Shown: positions 1 to 8,612 of the stretch, piece by piece | Layout of the letters: every line of letters begins with the position of its first letter | Position numbering within the stretch: position 1 is the stretch's first letter | Origin: Clavibacter zhangzhiyongii | GTDB lineage: Bacteria; Actinomycetota; Actinomycetes; Actinomycetales; Microbacteriaceae | DNA length: 64,000 nucleotides | Assembly (NCBI RefSeq): GCF_014775655.1 | Contig: NZ_CP061274.1 | Coordinates: 248,001-312,000 of the forward strand | Reading direction: 5' to 3' | The notes under the pieces: generated by a model | The model's input: the letters and a program-made list of their open reading frames with translations, nothing else | What the model was told of the DNA's origin: nothing | Database searches by the model: none | Translations under genes and position numbers: made by a program

Positions 1-2354
1 TGACCGGGGCGGAGACGGCCCCCGGCGCCGTCGCGCTGCCCGAGGTGTCGGACCGCGTGCGCGAGCTGCATGCGCGCATGACCCTCGAGGAGAAGCTCGC
101 GCAGATCGTCGGCTACTGGGTCGACCAGGGCGGCGAGGTCGTCGCGCCCATGCAGGGCGAGATGGCCACGACCGGCCGCTACGAGGAGGCGACCGAGCAC
201 GGCCTCGGGCACCTCACCCGCGTGTACGGCACGCGTCCCGTGGATCCGGTCGAGCGCGCGTCCTGGCTCTGGGCCGAGCAGAGGCGGCTCCAGACGGAGA
301 CGCGGCTCGGGATCCCGGCGCTCGTGCACGAGGAGTGCCTCACCGGGCTCGCCGCGTGGCAGGCCGCGACCTTCCCCACGCCGCTCGCGTGGGGCGCGTC
401 CTTCGACCCGGGTCTCGTGGAGGAGATGGCCGGCCTCATCGGCGGGTCGATGCGGGAGCTCGGCGTGCACCAGGGCCTCGCGCCCGTGCTCGACGTGATC
501 CGCGACGCCCGCTGGGGCCGCGTCGACGAGTGCATCGCCGAGGACCCGTACGTGGTCGGCACCATCGGCACGGCGTACGTCCGCGGGCTCCAGTCGGCCG
601 GGATCCACGCCACGCTCAAGCACTTCGTCGGCTACTCGGTCTCGCAGTCCGGACGCAACCACGCGCCCGCGCACGTCGGCCCGCGCTTCGTGGAGGACGT
701 GCTGCTGCCGCCCTTCGAGATGGCGGTGCTCGACGGCGGCGTGCGCTCGGTCATGAACTCGTACGCCGAGATCGACGGCGCGCCCGTCGGCGCGACGCCC
801 GAGTACCTCACCGACGTGCTCCGCGGCCGCTGGGGCTTCGACGGCGTCGTGGTCTCCGACTACTTCTCCGTGGCGTTCCTCCAGGTGATGCACGCCGTCG
901 CGGGCGACCGCGGCGAGGCGGCGGCGCTGGCCCTCGAGGCCGGCATCGACGTGGAGCTGCCCACCGGCGACGCGTACCTCGCGCCGCTGGCGGAGCGGAT
1001 CCGCGCCGGGCTCGCCGACGAGTCGCTCGTCGACCGCGCGGTGCTCCGCGTGCTCGACGAGAAGGAGGAGCTGGGGCTCCTCGACGCTACCTTCGACGAG
1101 CCGCCCGCGCACATCGACCTCGACACCCCGGCCCACCGGGACGTCGCGCGCCGGCTCGCGGAGGAGTCGGTGGTGCTGCTCGCGAACGACGGCACGCTGC
1201 CGCTCGCGTCGGGCGACCGCACGGCGCCCGGGCGGATCGCGCTCATCGGCCCCAACGCCGACAGCGCCGAGGCGCTCATGGGCTGCTACTCGTTCGCGAA
1301 CCACGTGCTCGCGCACCACCCGGGCACGCCGCTCGGGTTCGCGATCCCGACCGTCGCCGAGGCCCTGCGCCTCGAGCTGCCCGACAGCGAGCTCGTGCTC
1401 GTGGAGGGCGCCGACGTCGAGGGCGACGACCGCTCCGGCATCGACGCCGCGGTCGAGGCGGCGCGCGGATCCGACCTCGCGGTCGTGGTCGTCGGCGACC
1501 GGGCGGGCCTCTTCGGCCGCGGCACCGTCGGCGAGGGCAACGACGTCGAGAGCCTCGACCTCCCGGGCGTCCAGCGCGAGCTGGTCGAGGCCGTGCGCGC
1601 CACCGGGACCCCCGTGGTCCTGGTGCTGCTCACCGGCCGGCCGTACGCGGTGGCGTGGGCTCTCGAGGGCGAGACCGCTCCGGCGGCCGTGCTCCAGGCG
1701 TTCTTCCCGGGCGAGGAGGGCGGATCCGCGATCGCGGGTGTGCTCTCCGGCCGGGTGTCGCCGTCGGGCCGCCTGCCGGTCTCGCTCCCGCGCTCCGCGG
1801 GCGCGCAGCCGTTCTCGTACCTGCACCCGATCCTCGGCGGCCCCTCGGAGGTGACGAGCGCGGACCCCACGCCCGTCCTCCCGTTCGGGCACGGCCTGTC
1901 GTACACGACCTTCGCGCGCACCGGCCTCGCGGTCGAGGCGCCCGAGGTCACGGCGGGGGAGTCGTTCACGGCGACCGTCGTGGTGCGCAACACCGGCGAC
2001 CGAGACGGCACCGACGTCGTGCAGCTCTACGCCCGCGACGTGCAGGGCAGCGTGACGCGGCCCGTCGCGCAGCTGCTCGGCTACCTGCGTCTCGACCTCG
2101 CGGCCGGCGAGGCGGCGGAGGTCACCTTCACGGTGCCCACCTCGCGCCTCGCCTTCACCGACCTGCGGTACCGCCGCATCGTCGAGCCGGGCGCGGTCGA
2201 GCTGTGGGTCGGCCCGTCGAGCGCGGTGAAGGAGACGGAGGCCGCGATCGCGATCACCGGATCCGTGCACCACGTCACGACCGCGGACGAGCGGTACGTC
2301 GGCACGTCCGTCGCGCCGGTCACGGCATCGGAGCGGGTGCTCGAGCCGAGCTGA
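1..2354 (+). CDS. Glycoside hydrolase family 3 (beta-glucosidase/beta-xylosidase type), 5' end open
   Basis: This GH3 enzyme would remove non-reducing terminal beta-linked sugars such as glucose or xylose from plant oligosaccharides. The N-terminal barrel carries KHFVGYS and the nucleophile motif VVSDY (Asp272 counted from the GTG at 45). A second alpha/beta domain follows, then a fibronectin-III-like C-terminus. The frame stays open through base 3. Bases 1-2 (tg) would complete an ATG if the preceding base is A, so the real start is probably just outside the window and the GTG at 45 is internal. No signal peptide is visible in the part seen, so it may act on imported sugars. Substrate specificity cannot be read from the sequence. 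A strong terminator hairpin follows. Confidence 0.9.
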   Translation, partial: TGAETAPGAVALPEVSDRVRELHARMTLEEKLAQIVGYWVDQGGEVVAPMQGEMATTGRYEEATEHGLGHLTRVYGTRPVDPVERASWLWAEQRRLQTETRLGIPALVHEECLTGLAAWQAATFPTPLAWGASFDPGLVEEMAGLIGGSMRELGVHQGLAPVLDVIRDARWGRVDECIAEDPYVVGTIGTAYVRGLQSAGIHATLKHFVGYSVSQSGRNHAPAHVGPRFVEDVLLPPFEMAVLDGGVRSVMNSYAEIDGAPVGATPEYLTDVLRGRWGFDGVVVSDYFSVAFLQVMHAVAGDRGEAAALALEAGIDVELPTGDAYLAPLAERIRAGLADESLVDRAVLRVLDEKEELGLLDATFDEPPAHIDLDTPAHRDVARRLAEESVVLLANDGTLPLASGDRTAPGRIALIGPNADSAEALMGCYSFANHVLAHHPGTPLGFAIPTVAEALRLELPDSELVLVEGADVEGDDRSGIDAAVEAARGSDLAVVVVGDRAGLFGRGTVGEGNDVESLDLPGVQRELVEAVRATGTPVVLVLLTGRPYAVAWALEGETAPAAVLQAFFPGEEGGSAIAGVLSGRVSPSGRLPVSLPRSAGAQPFSYLHPILGGPSEVTSADPTPVLPFGHGLSYTTFARTGLAVEAPEVTAGESFTATVVVRNTGDRDGTDVVQLYARDVQGSVTRPVAQLLGYLRLDLAAGEAAEVTFTVPTSRLAFTDLRYRRIVEPGAVELWVGPSSAVKETEAAIAITGSVHHVTTADERYVGTSVAPVTASERVLEPS

Positions 2355-2362
2355 TCCCGCAC

Positions 2363-2422
2363 CGCACGACGGAGCCCCGGCGCCGCGTCCTCGAGACGCG
2401 GCGGCCGGGGCTCCGTCGTGCG
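2363..2422. terminator. Bidirectional intrinsic terminator hairpin
   Basis: The arms 2363-2380 and 2405-2422 are an 18-bp perfect inverted repeat. Nested inside is a second pairing, gccgcgtc with gacgcggc, around the loop ctcga. It lies between the convergent ends of the GH3 gene and the NmrA-like gene and can serve both. There is no T-run, as is usual at this GC content. Confidence 0.8.
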
Positions 2423-2435
2423 CGGCAGCCGCGGG

Positions 2436-3284
2436 TCAGGCGCGCGCGAGGTGGTCGCGCACGCTCTCCGGCTCGCGGCCGAGGAGCCGGGCGAGCAGCG
2501 GGTCCGTGCCCGCGAAGAACCCGCCGGCGGCGGCCAGCGGCAGCCCGAGGAGGAATCGCGCGACGGGCTCGGGCGTGCCGACGGCGACGAGGCCGGCGAT
2601 CCAGTCCTCGGCGTCGACGAGCTCGAGGCGCACGTCGCGTCCGGCGACCTCGGAGGCCTGCTCCGCGACCTCGGCCATGGTCGGCGCCGCGCTGGCGGTG
2701 AGGGTGACCGGGCCGTCGAGCGGCGCGTCGGCGAGCAGGATCCGCGCGGCGCCCTCCGCGGCGTCGGCACGCGACGTCCACGAGACGCGGCCGTCGGCGG
2801 GCACGCGGATCACGCCCGTCTCCCGCCACGGCCCGAGCAGCAGGTCGATGCTGTGCAGGTAGAAGCCGTTGCGGAGCGCGGTCCACGGGATGCCGCAGCC
2901 CGCGAGGATCCGCTCGGTCGCGATGTGGTCGCGCGCGGGGGCGAAGGGGGAGTCCGCGGCCGCGCCCTGGTGGCTCGTGTAGAGGATCCGGCCGACGCCC
3001 GCCTCGGCCGCGGCCTCGATCGCCGTGCGGTGCAGCGCCACGGCGTCGGCGCGCGGGTCGCTGGAGGAGACGAGCAGGAGCTGGTCGGCGCCCGCGAAGG
3101 CCGTGGGCAGGGAAGCCGCGTCGGCGTAGTCGCCGCGGCGGACCTCGACGCCGCGGTCGAGGAAGGACCGCGCCCCGTCGGGATCGCGGGCGACTACGAC
3201 GAGCTCGGTCGCGGGGATCCGCTCGAGCAGGTGCTCGGCGGTGGCGCCGTTGAGCGCGCCGGTGGCTCCGGTGATGACGATCAT
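2436..3284 (-). CDS. NmrA-like NAD(P)-binding oxidoreductase (SDR family)
   Basis: This 282-residue protein begins with MIVITGATGALNGAT, the glycine-rich nucleotide-binding loop of atypical short-chain dehydrogenases of the NmrA/QorB type. VVVARDP and a YTSHQG segment match this subfamily. Such proteins bind NAD(P)H and act as quinone reductases or redox sensors. The ATG at 3284 is followed at once by the Rossmann beta strand, which supports the start. It is divergent from a TetR regulator that probably controls it. The actual substrate is unknown. Confidence 0.8.
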   Translation of the reverse strand: MIVITGATGALNGATAEHLLERIPATELVVVARDPDGARSFLDRGVEVRRGDYADAASLPTAFAGADQLLLVSSSDPRADAVALHRTAIEAAAEAGVGRILYTSHQGAAADSPFAPARDHIATERILAGCGIPWTALRNGFYLHSIDLLLGPWRETGVIRVPADGRVSWTSRADAAEGAARILLADAPLDGPVTLTASAAPTMAEVAEQASEVAGRDVRLELVDAEDWIAGLVAVGTPEPVARFLLGLPLAAAGGFFAGTDPLLARLLGREPESVRDHLARA

Positions 3285-3299
3285 GGATCTGCCTCTCGT

Positions 3300-3361
3300 G
3301 TTAGCGGTGGAAACGTCTCAACGGTAGCACGGGAAGCAGTGCGCTAACAGAGGTGCGTTAT
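3300..3361. promoter_or_regulatory. Divergent regulatory region with TetR-type half-sites
   Basis: The gap between the NmrA-like and TetR genes carries gttagcg (3300-3306) facing cgctaac (3342-3348), plus a further gcgttatcg at 3356-3364. The repeated inverted gcgtta/taacgc half-sites suggest operators for the adjacent TetR protein acting on both promoters. The assignment rests on position and symmetry only. Confidence 0.45.
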
Positions 3362-3370
3362 CGTCGTTCC

Positions 3371-4108
3371 GTGACCGCTGAGACCCCCGCCCCGGCCGAC
3401 CCGCGCGCCGGGACCCGCGACCGCATCGTCGACGTGGCCGCCGACCTGCTGCGCGCCGAGGGTCGCGCTGCGGTCACGACGCGTGCCGTGGCCGAGGCCG
3501 CCGGCGTCCAGGCGCCCACCATCTACCGGCTCTTCGGCGACAAGGAGGGCCTCCTCGATGCCGTCGCCGAGACCGAGATGACGCGGTTCTCCGCACGCAA
3601 GGCCGTCGCGCTCCGCGCCGCCGCCGAGGACGCGGTGGACGCGGTCGACGACCTCCGCGCGGGCTGGGACGCGACGATCGCGTTCGCGCTCGACAACCCC
3701 GAGCTGTACGCGCTGATGAGCGACCCCGCCCGCGGACCGGGATCTCCCGCGGTGCGCGCCGGCGTCGCGCTGCTCGAGGAGCGCGTGCACCGCGTCGCGC
3801 TCGCCGGGCGCCTGCGTGTCGCCGAGCCGCTCGCGGTGGAGCTGATCCACGCGGCCGCCACGGGCGCGCTCCTCTCGACCATCCGCCGCCCGGCCGCGGA
3901 GCGCGACCACGCGCTCGTCGACGCCATGTGGGAGGCGGTGCAGGAGCGGATCCTCACGCCGCCGGCGCGCGGCCGCACCCGGCACGAGCCCGGCCTCGTC
4001 GAGCGCGCCGTCGCCCTCCGCGCCCACGTGGCCGACGCGGACCGCCTCAGCGCGGGCGAGCGGTCGCTCCTCGCGGAGTGGCTGGACAGGATCGCCGCGG
4101 CACGCTGA
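3371..4108 (+). CDS. TetR/AcrR family transcriptional regulator
   Basis: The protein has about 245 residues. Its N-terminal helix-turn-helix reads VTTRAVAEAAGVQAPTIYRL followed by FGDKEGLL, the classic TetR DNA-binding domain. The rest is a helical ligand and dimerisation domain that cannot be assigned a ligand. I place the start at the GTG at 3371. The in-frame GTG at 3353 falls inside the presumed operator and promoter region, and neither has a clear ribosome binding site. It is divergent from the NmrA-like oxidoreductase, its likely target. Confidence 0.85.
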   Translation: MTAETPAPADPRAGTRDRIVDVAADLLRAEGRAAVTTRAVAEAAGVQAPTIYRLFGDKEGLLDAVAETEMTRFSARKAVALRAAAEDAVDAVDDLRAGWDATIAFALDNPELYALMSDPARGPGSPAVRAGVALLEERVHRVALAGRLRVAEPLAVELIHAAATGALLSTIRRPAAERDHALVDAMWEAVQERILTPPARGRTRHEPGLVERAVALRAHVADADRLSAGERSLLAEWLDRIAAAR

Positions 4109-4132
4109 CCCGGATCCTCCCGGCCGGCGCCG

Positions 4133-4990
4133 TCAGGCCCCCGCCACCTCCACGGGCGCCGTCGTCAGCGCCTGCAGGCCCGTGACCCGCAGCAGGTCGA
4201 GCCGCGCCTCGTCGGTGCTGCCGGGCTCGGCCGTGTAGACGACGATGCGGAGGTCGCTGCCGGGCACCGAGAGGGTGTCGCAGTCGATCGTGATGGGGCC
4301 GACCGGCGTGCTCGTGACGGTCTTCCGGCTCGACCGGTGCTCGGCGACGCGCGCCTCGCTCCAGCGCCGTTCGAACTCCGGCGCCTCGGCGCGCAGCCGC
4401 GCGACGAGGCGGGCGAGCGCGCGATCCGCGGGGTAGCGGCCGACGGCGGTCCGCAGGTCGGCGGCGAGGTCGCGCGCGAACTCCTCCTCGTGCACGGCGT
4501 CGAAGTCGGTGCCCCCGTGCCCTTGCGTGAAGTAGGTCCAGACGAGGTTGCGGTCCCAGCCGGTGCGCTCCGACGGGTCCCCGTTGAGCGCCGCCCACAG
4601 CGGGTTCCAGAGCAGCATGTCGTGCGTCGCCGTGAACACCGCGATCGGCACGTCGCCCAGCCGGTCGACGATGCGGTGCACGCCCGGCGTGATGTGGCGC
4701 GGCACCTCGCCGCGGCCGGGCGGGGCGACGCCCGCCACCCGGTGGAGGTGGTCGCGCTCGTCCTCCGTGAGGCGGAGCGCGCGGGCGAGCGCCCCGAGCA
4801 TCTGCGGCGACGGATTCACGGACCGGCCCTGCTCGAGCCGCACGACGTAGTCGACGCTCACGCCCGCGAGCGCGGCCAGCTCCTCACGGCGGAGGCCCGC
4901 GGTGCGGCGGTGGGATCCCGCGGGCAGGCCCACGTCCGCCGGCTGCACGCGCTCGCGCCAGGAGCGGAGGACGCTCGCGAATTCGGTCAT
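4133..4990 (-). CDS. XRE family regulator with MmyB-like ligand-binding domain
   Basis: About 285 residues. The N-terminal HTH contains RRTAGLRREELAALAGVSVD and YVVRLEQGR, typical of the actinobacterial XRE/MmyB family. The C-terminal region (WNPLWAALNGDPSERTGWDRN onward) is the MmyB-like ligand-binding domain seen in fatty-acid or redox-responsive regulators. The open frame extends 38 codons upstream, but the methionine at 4990 begins the conserved domain and leaves a normal intergenic gap. It is divergent from an SDR gene, a common pairing for this family, and is presumed to repress it. Confidence 0.85.
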   Translation of the reverse strand: MTEFASVLRSWRERVQPADVGLPAGSHRRTAGLRREELAALAGVSVDYVVRLEQGRSVNPSPQMLGALARALRLTEDERDHLHRVAGVAPPGRGEVPRHITPGVHRIVDRLGDVPIAVFTATHDMLLWNPLWAALNGDPSERTGWDRNLVWTYFTQGHGGTDFDAVHEEEFARDLAADLRTAVGRYPADRALARLVARLRAEAPEFERRWSEARVAEHRSSRKTVTSTPVGPITIDCDTLSVPGSDLRIVVYTAEPGSTDEARLDLLRVTGLQALTTAPVEVAGA

Positions 4991-5091
4991 GTGCCCATCC
5001 TCCGCGCCCGCGGGCGGATCAGCCTGGTACCGCCGGTCCTCCCGTCGACCGGTGCCTGGGCGACGCGGCGGGCAGGGCGCAGGCTCGACCC

Positions 5092-5772
5092 ATGACCACC
5101 ACACTGATCACCGGAGCCAACCGCGGCCTCGGACTCGAGACCGTCCGCCGCCTCGTCGAGGCCGGCCACACCGTCCACGCCGGCATGCGCGACACCGCCG
5201 ACGGCGACGCCGCCCGCGCCGTCGGCGCCCACCCCGTCCAGCTCGACGTCGACGACCAGGCGAGCGTCGACCGCGCCCTGGCGTCGCTGCCGGAGCTGGA
5301 CGTGCTCGTCAACAACGCCGGGATCCTCGGCACCGCGCTGGGCGTGGACGACCTCACGCCCGAGGCCATGCTCGCGGTGCTGCAGACCAACGTGGTCGCC
5401 GTGGTGCGCATGACGCAGGCCGCGCTGCCGCTGCTGCGCGCCTCCGCGGCCCCCGTGATCGTGAACGTCGCCTCCGGTGTCGGCTGGCCGCGCGCGCTCC
5501 GCGGCGAGGGCACCGACGAGAGCCACGTGCTCGCCATCCCCTACACGGCGTCGAAGGCCGCCCTCATCACCGCGACCGTGCAGTACGCGAAGAACCTGCC
5601 GGCGTTCCGGATCAACGCCACCGACCCCGGCTACACGGCCACCGAGTTCAACGGCAACGCGGGCCACCAGACCGTGACCGAGGGCACCGACGCGACCGTC
5701 GCGATGGCGCTCGTCGGACCGGACGGGCCGACGGGCGAGTTCCACAGCCGGCACGGGCGCATCGAGTACTGA
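5092..5772 (+). CDS. Short-chain dehydrogenase/reductase
   Basis: A classical SDR of 226 residues. TGANRGLG at the N-terminus binds NAD(P), LVNNAG follows strand four, and YTASK is the catalytic Tyr-Lys pair. The catalytic serine region reads NVASGVG. The C-terminus is short (ends GRIEY), so substrate choice is not evident. It starts 101 bases from the divergent XRE/MmyB regulator. It probably reduces a small carbonyl compound in the cytoplasm. Confidence 0.88.
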   Translation: MTTTLITGANRGLGLETVRRLVEAGHTVHAGMRDTADGDAARAVGAHPVQLDVDDQASVDRALASLPELDVLVNNAGILGTALGVDDLTPEAMLAVLQTNVVAVVRMTQAALPLLRASAAPVIVNVASGVGWPRALRGEGTDESHVLAIPYTASKAALITATVQYAKNLPAFRINATDPGYTATEFNGNAGHQTVTEGTDATVAMALVGPDGPTGEFHSRHGRIEY

Positions 5773-5808
5773 GGCGCGGCGCGGTCGGCCGGCGGCCGCG
5801 GCTCGGCC

Positions 5809-6219
5809 TCAGTCGAGCACCGCGGTCGCCTCCACCTCCACGAGCACGTCCGGCTCGAACAGGATCTCCACGCCGATGAGCGACGCGGGCGGCATCGGGC
5901 TCGGCATCCCGAGCTCGGCGGCCACCGACTCGACGCCCGCCAGGAAGGGGCCCATGCGGTCGGGCGTCCAGCCGGTCACGTAGAAGGTGAACCGGACGAC
6001 GTCGCCGAAGCCCGCGCCGACGCTCGCGAGCCCGGCGTGCGCGTTGCGGAGGGCGTGCGCGACCTGGCCCGCGAGGTCGCCGGGTGCCACCGGGGACCCG
6101 TCGGCCGTGCGGGCGATCTGGCCGGACACGTGCACCTGGCGGGACCCCGTCGCGACGGCGACGTGATGGTACGGGACCGGCTGCATCAGGCCGGCGGGGG
6201 AGGAGAGATGGACGGGCAT
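5809..6219 (-). CDS. RidA (YjgF/YER057c/UK114) family protein
   Basis: A 136-residue Rid-family protein with the conserved core QVHVSGQIARTADGSPV, VAPGDLAGQVAHALRN and the VEVEATAVLD ending. Archetypal RidA deaminates reactive enamine/imine intermediates. Many paralogues have other or unknown roles, and the canonical RidA arginine motif near the C-terminus is not clear here, so this may belong to a different Rid subgroup. The long open frame upstream is a composition shadow; the start at 6219 begins the domain. It is divergent from an HxlR regulator with a shared operator. Confidence 0.82.
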   Translation of the reverse strand: MPVHLSSPAGLMQPVPYHHVAVATGSRQVHVSGQIARTADGSPVAPGDLAGQVAHALRNAHAGLASVGAGFGDVVRFTFYVTGWTPDRMGPFLAGVESVAAELGMPSPMPPASLIGVEILFEPDVLVEVEATAVLD

Positions 6220-6255
6220 GGGGCTCCTTGGGTCGGTTCCGGCCGCGGATCGGAC

Positions 6256-6274
6256 GGGTATCTCCTGGATACCC
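6256..6274. promoter_or_regulatory. HxlR-type operator palindrome
   Basis: GGGTATC (6256-6262) and GATACCC (6268-6274) form a perfect 7-bp inverted repeat around a 5-base spacer. It sits in the 90-base gap between the divergent RidA and HxlR genes. The GTATC-N5-GATAC layout is typical of operators of HxlR/YodB-type redox regulators, so autoregulation and control of ridA are likely. Confidence 0.65.
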
Positions 6275-6309
6275 GGTACCGGGCGGTCGCTTCCACGAGA
6301 CTGGGTGTC

Positions 6310-6720
6310 GTGACGGATACCGCGGAGCCCACGCACGACCACGCCCTGCACGACCCCGACGACCGGTTCGCCATCGCGGCGCCGCACCGCGAGCTGCTCG
6401 ACCAGGTGCTCGACAAGTGGTCGCTCGAGGTCCTCGACCTGCTCTGCGAGCGGCCGCGCCGCTTCTCCCAGCTGCGTCGCGCGATCCCCGCGGTCACGCA
6501 GAAGTCGCTCACCGCGACCCTGCGCCGGCTCGAGCGGAACGGCATCGTCGAGCGGGTCGTCCTGAGCACCCGGCCCGTGGCGGTCGAGTACCGCATCACG
6601 CCGCTCGGCAAGTCGATGCGCGCGCCCGTCGAGGCGATCCTCGCCTGGGCCGCCGTGCACATGCCGCGCATCGAGGCGGCCCGCGAGCGGTACGACGACG
6701 GCCTCGACGGGGTCCGCTGA
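6310..6720 (+). CDS. HxlR family winged-helix regulator
   Basis: A 136-residue winged-helix protein. DKWSLEVLDLLCERPRRFSQ, then LRRAIPAVTQKSLTATLRRL and the YRITPLGKSM wing are diagnostic of HxlR. I start it at the GTG at 6310, since the upstream extension runs through the operator palindrome. A cysteine lies in the first helix region (LLCERP), as in thiol-sensing members, but oxidant sensing is only an inference. It is divergent from ridA. Confidence 0.88.
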   Translation: MTDTAEPTHDHALHDPDDRFAIAAPHRELLDQVLDKWSLEVLDLLCERPRRFSQLRRAIPAVTQKSLTATLRRLERNGIVERVVLSTRPVAVEYRITPLGKSMRAPVEAILAWAAVHMPRIEAARERYDDGLDGVR

Positions 6721-6721
6721 A

Positions 6722-7264
6722 GTGGGCGGCCCGCATCTCCGCGCGTGGACCGCGGCGGACGCTCCCGCCCTCCGCGACGCCTTCCTCACCACGCCGGACC
6801 TCCTGACCCAGCTCGGCGGTGCTGACCTCGCGACGGTCGCGGCGGCGGATGCGCACATCGCGGGTCCGCTCGCGTCCGATGACGCCCACCGCATCTGGGC
6901 GATCGTCGACGACGGGGTCGCGGTCGGCAGCGTCGGCGTGTCCGCGATCGACCGTCGGCACGGCACGGCCTGGCTCCACTACTGGCTGGCAGCGGCCGGT
7001 CGCGGTCGCGGACTCGCGACCCGCGCACTCGCGGCCGCAGCGGACTGGGCCTTCGCCGACGGCCTCTACCGTCTCGAGCTAGGGCATCGGGTGAACAACC
7101 CCGCGTCGTGCCGTGTCGCGACGCGCGCCGGGTTCGTCCCGGAAGGGATCGAGCGGGCGAAGCTCCGGTACGGGAATGCGCGGTTCGACGTGGAGACACA
7201 CGCGCGGCTCGCGACGGATCCGTCTCCCTCCCTTGCGCCGCTGCCCGGTACCGTCGGAGCGTGA
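6722..7264 (+). CDS. GNAT family N-acetyltransferase (RimJ/RimL-like)
   Basis: A 180-residue GNAT protein. It has LRAWTAADAPALRDAF at the N-terminus, the acetyl-CoA loop in AAGRGRGLATRAL and the terminal LGHRVNNPASCRVATRAGF motif seen in RimJ/RimL-type N-acetyltransferases and self-resistance enzymes. The GTG at 6722 lies one base after the HxlR stop. The next gene overlaps its stop by 4 bases (GTGA), implying co-transcription. The acceptor substrate is unknown. Confidence 0.82.
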   Translation: MGGPHLRAWTAADAPALRDAFLTTPDLLTQLGGADLATVAAADAHIAGPLASDDAHRIWAIVDDGVAVGSVGVSAIDRRHGTAWLHYWLAAAGRGRGLATRALAAAADWAFADGLYRLELGHRVNNPASCRVATRAGFVPEGIERAKLRYGNARFDVETHARLATDPSPSLAPLPGTVGA

Positions 7265-7659
7265 CCTGGCCCGCGCTGCACATCACCCGTTCCGTCGACG
7301 CCGACGTGGCGTCCGTCGTCGCCGTGGCGGGGGATCCCGCGCGGCTGCCCGAGTGGGCGGCGGGCGTCAGCTCGGGCATCCGGCTCGAGGGCGGGCGCTG
7401 GCTGTCGGACTCGCCGATGGGCGCCGTCGAGATCGCGTTCACCGGGCCGCGCGAGCTCGGGATCCTCGACCACGACGTGACGCTCCCCGACGGCACCGTG
7501 GTCCGCAACCCGTTGCGCGTCCTCCCGAACGACGAGGGCAGCGAGGTCGTCTTCACCCTCTTCCGCCGGCCGGGCATGACCGACGTCACGTTCGCGGAGG
7601 ACGCGGCGCTCGTCGCGGCCGACCTGGAGCGGCTCGCGGCGCTGGTGGCCGGCGGCTGA
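7261..7659 (+). CDS. SRPBCC-like (polyketide cyclase/dehydrase fold) protein
   Basis: A 132-residue protein starting with the GTG that overlaps the acetyltransferase stop. LHITRSVDADVASVVAVAGDPARLPEWAAGV resembles the first helix and strand of START/SRPBCC ligand-binding proteins, and VVFTLFRRPGM resembles the last strand. The fold call is by pattern only and no catalytic residues are evident. It is probably cytoplasmic and co-expressed with the preceding acetyltransferase. Confidence 0.55.
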   Translation: MTWPALHITRSVDADVASVVAVAGDPARLPEWAAGVSSGIRLEGGRWLSDSPMGAVEIAFTGPRELGILDHDVTLPDGTVVRNPLRVLPNDEGSEVVFTLFRRPGMTDVTFAEDAALVAADLERLAALVAGG

Positions 7660-7697
7660 TCCGGGCCGGGTCGCCGCGGCGCCGCCACACTGGACCC

Positions 7698-8612
7698 ATG
7701 AGCACCGCCGCCACCGCCCTCGCCCGCCTCGTCGAGGGGATCGACCGCGAGCGGCTCGGCGCGTACGGCGTCGTCGTGCGGATCGGCGACGACGAGGTCG
7801 CGCACCGCTGGCGCAGCGACGATCGCGAGAACCTCTACTCGGTGTCGAAGGGCGTGTGCGCGCTCGCCGCGGGCATCGCCGTCGACGAGGGGATCCTCCG
7901 CCTCGACACGCGCGTCCCCGAGCTGCTGCCGGATCTCGACCTCGGCCCGGGCGTCGACGGCGTCACCGTCGAGCATCTCCTCACCATGACCGGCGGCATC
8001 GACTTCGCCTGGTTCGGCGACGAGCCCGTGCCCGGTCCCGACCTCGCGCAGGCGATGCTCGGGCTCCCGACCCACGGCCCCGGGGCGGTGTTCCGCTACA
8101 GCGACGCCAGCCCCTACGTCGCCATGCGGATGCTCGCCGCCGCGGTCGGCGACGTGCGCGACTGGCTCCTCCCGCGCCTGTTCGCACCGCTCGGCATCGA
8201 GAACCCGCAGTGGCACCGCTGCCCGCTCGGCTTCATCGTCGGCGGCAGCGGCCTGGAGCTGCGCACCGGCGAGCTCGCGCGCATCGGCCGGCTGCTCCGC
8301 GACCGAGGCGCCTGGGAGGGTCGACAGCTCGTGAGCGCGGAGTGGATCGACCGGATGCACGGCAGCTGGGTTCCGACCGGCGCCGACGACCCCGCCGCCC
8401 CCTTCGCCCGCTACGGCCTCGCCACCTGGGACGGCCCCGGCGACGCGTGGCGTCTCGACGGCCGGTACGGGCAGTACGTGCTTGTGGACGGATCCCGCGA
8501 CGCGGTCGTCACCATCACGGCGCACGAGGAGGAGCGCGACCACCTGCTCGCGGAGCTCGCGGCGGCGGCCGTCGCGGCCAGCGCGCCCGTCGTCAGCCGG
8601 CCGGTGCCGTGA
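7698..8612 (+). CDS. Serine hydrolase, beta-lactamase/penicillin-binding-protein fold
   Basis: A 304-residue protein of the class C/AmpH-like superfamily. The nucleophile motif SVSK is at residues 48-51, the second motif is YSDAS in place of YxN, and the domain continues to ITAHEE near the end. No signal peptide is visible, so it is probably a cytoplasmic esterase or peptidase rather than a cell-wall enzyme. It starts at the ATG at 7698. Its 3' end overlaps the convergent rhodanese gene by 20 bases. Confidence 0.8.
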   Translation: MSTAATALARLVEGIDRERLGAYGVVVRIGDDEVAHRWRSDDRENLYSVSKGVCALAAGIAVDEGILRLDTRVPELLPDLDLGPGVDGVTVEHLLTMTGGIDFAWFGDEPVPGPDLAQAMLGLPTHGPGAVFRYSDASPYVAMRMLAAAVGDVRDWLLPRLFAPLGIENPQWHRCPLGFIVGGSGLELRTGELARIGRLLRDRGAWEGRQLVSAEWIDRMHGSWVPTGADDPAAPFARYGLATWDGPGDAWRLDGRYGQYVLVDGSRDAVVTITAHEEERDHLLAELAAAAVAASAPVVSRPVP

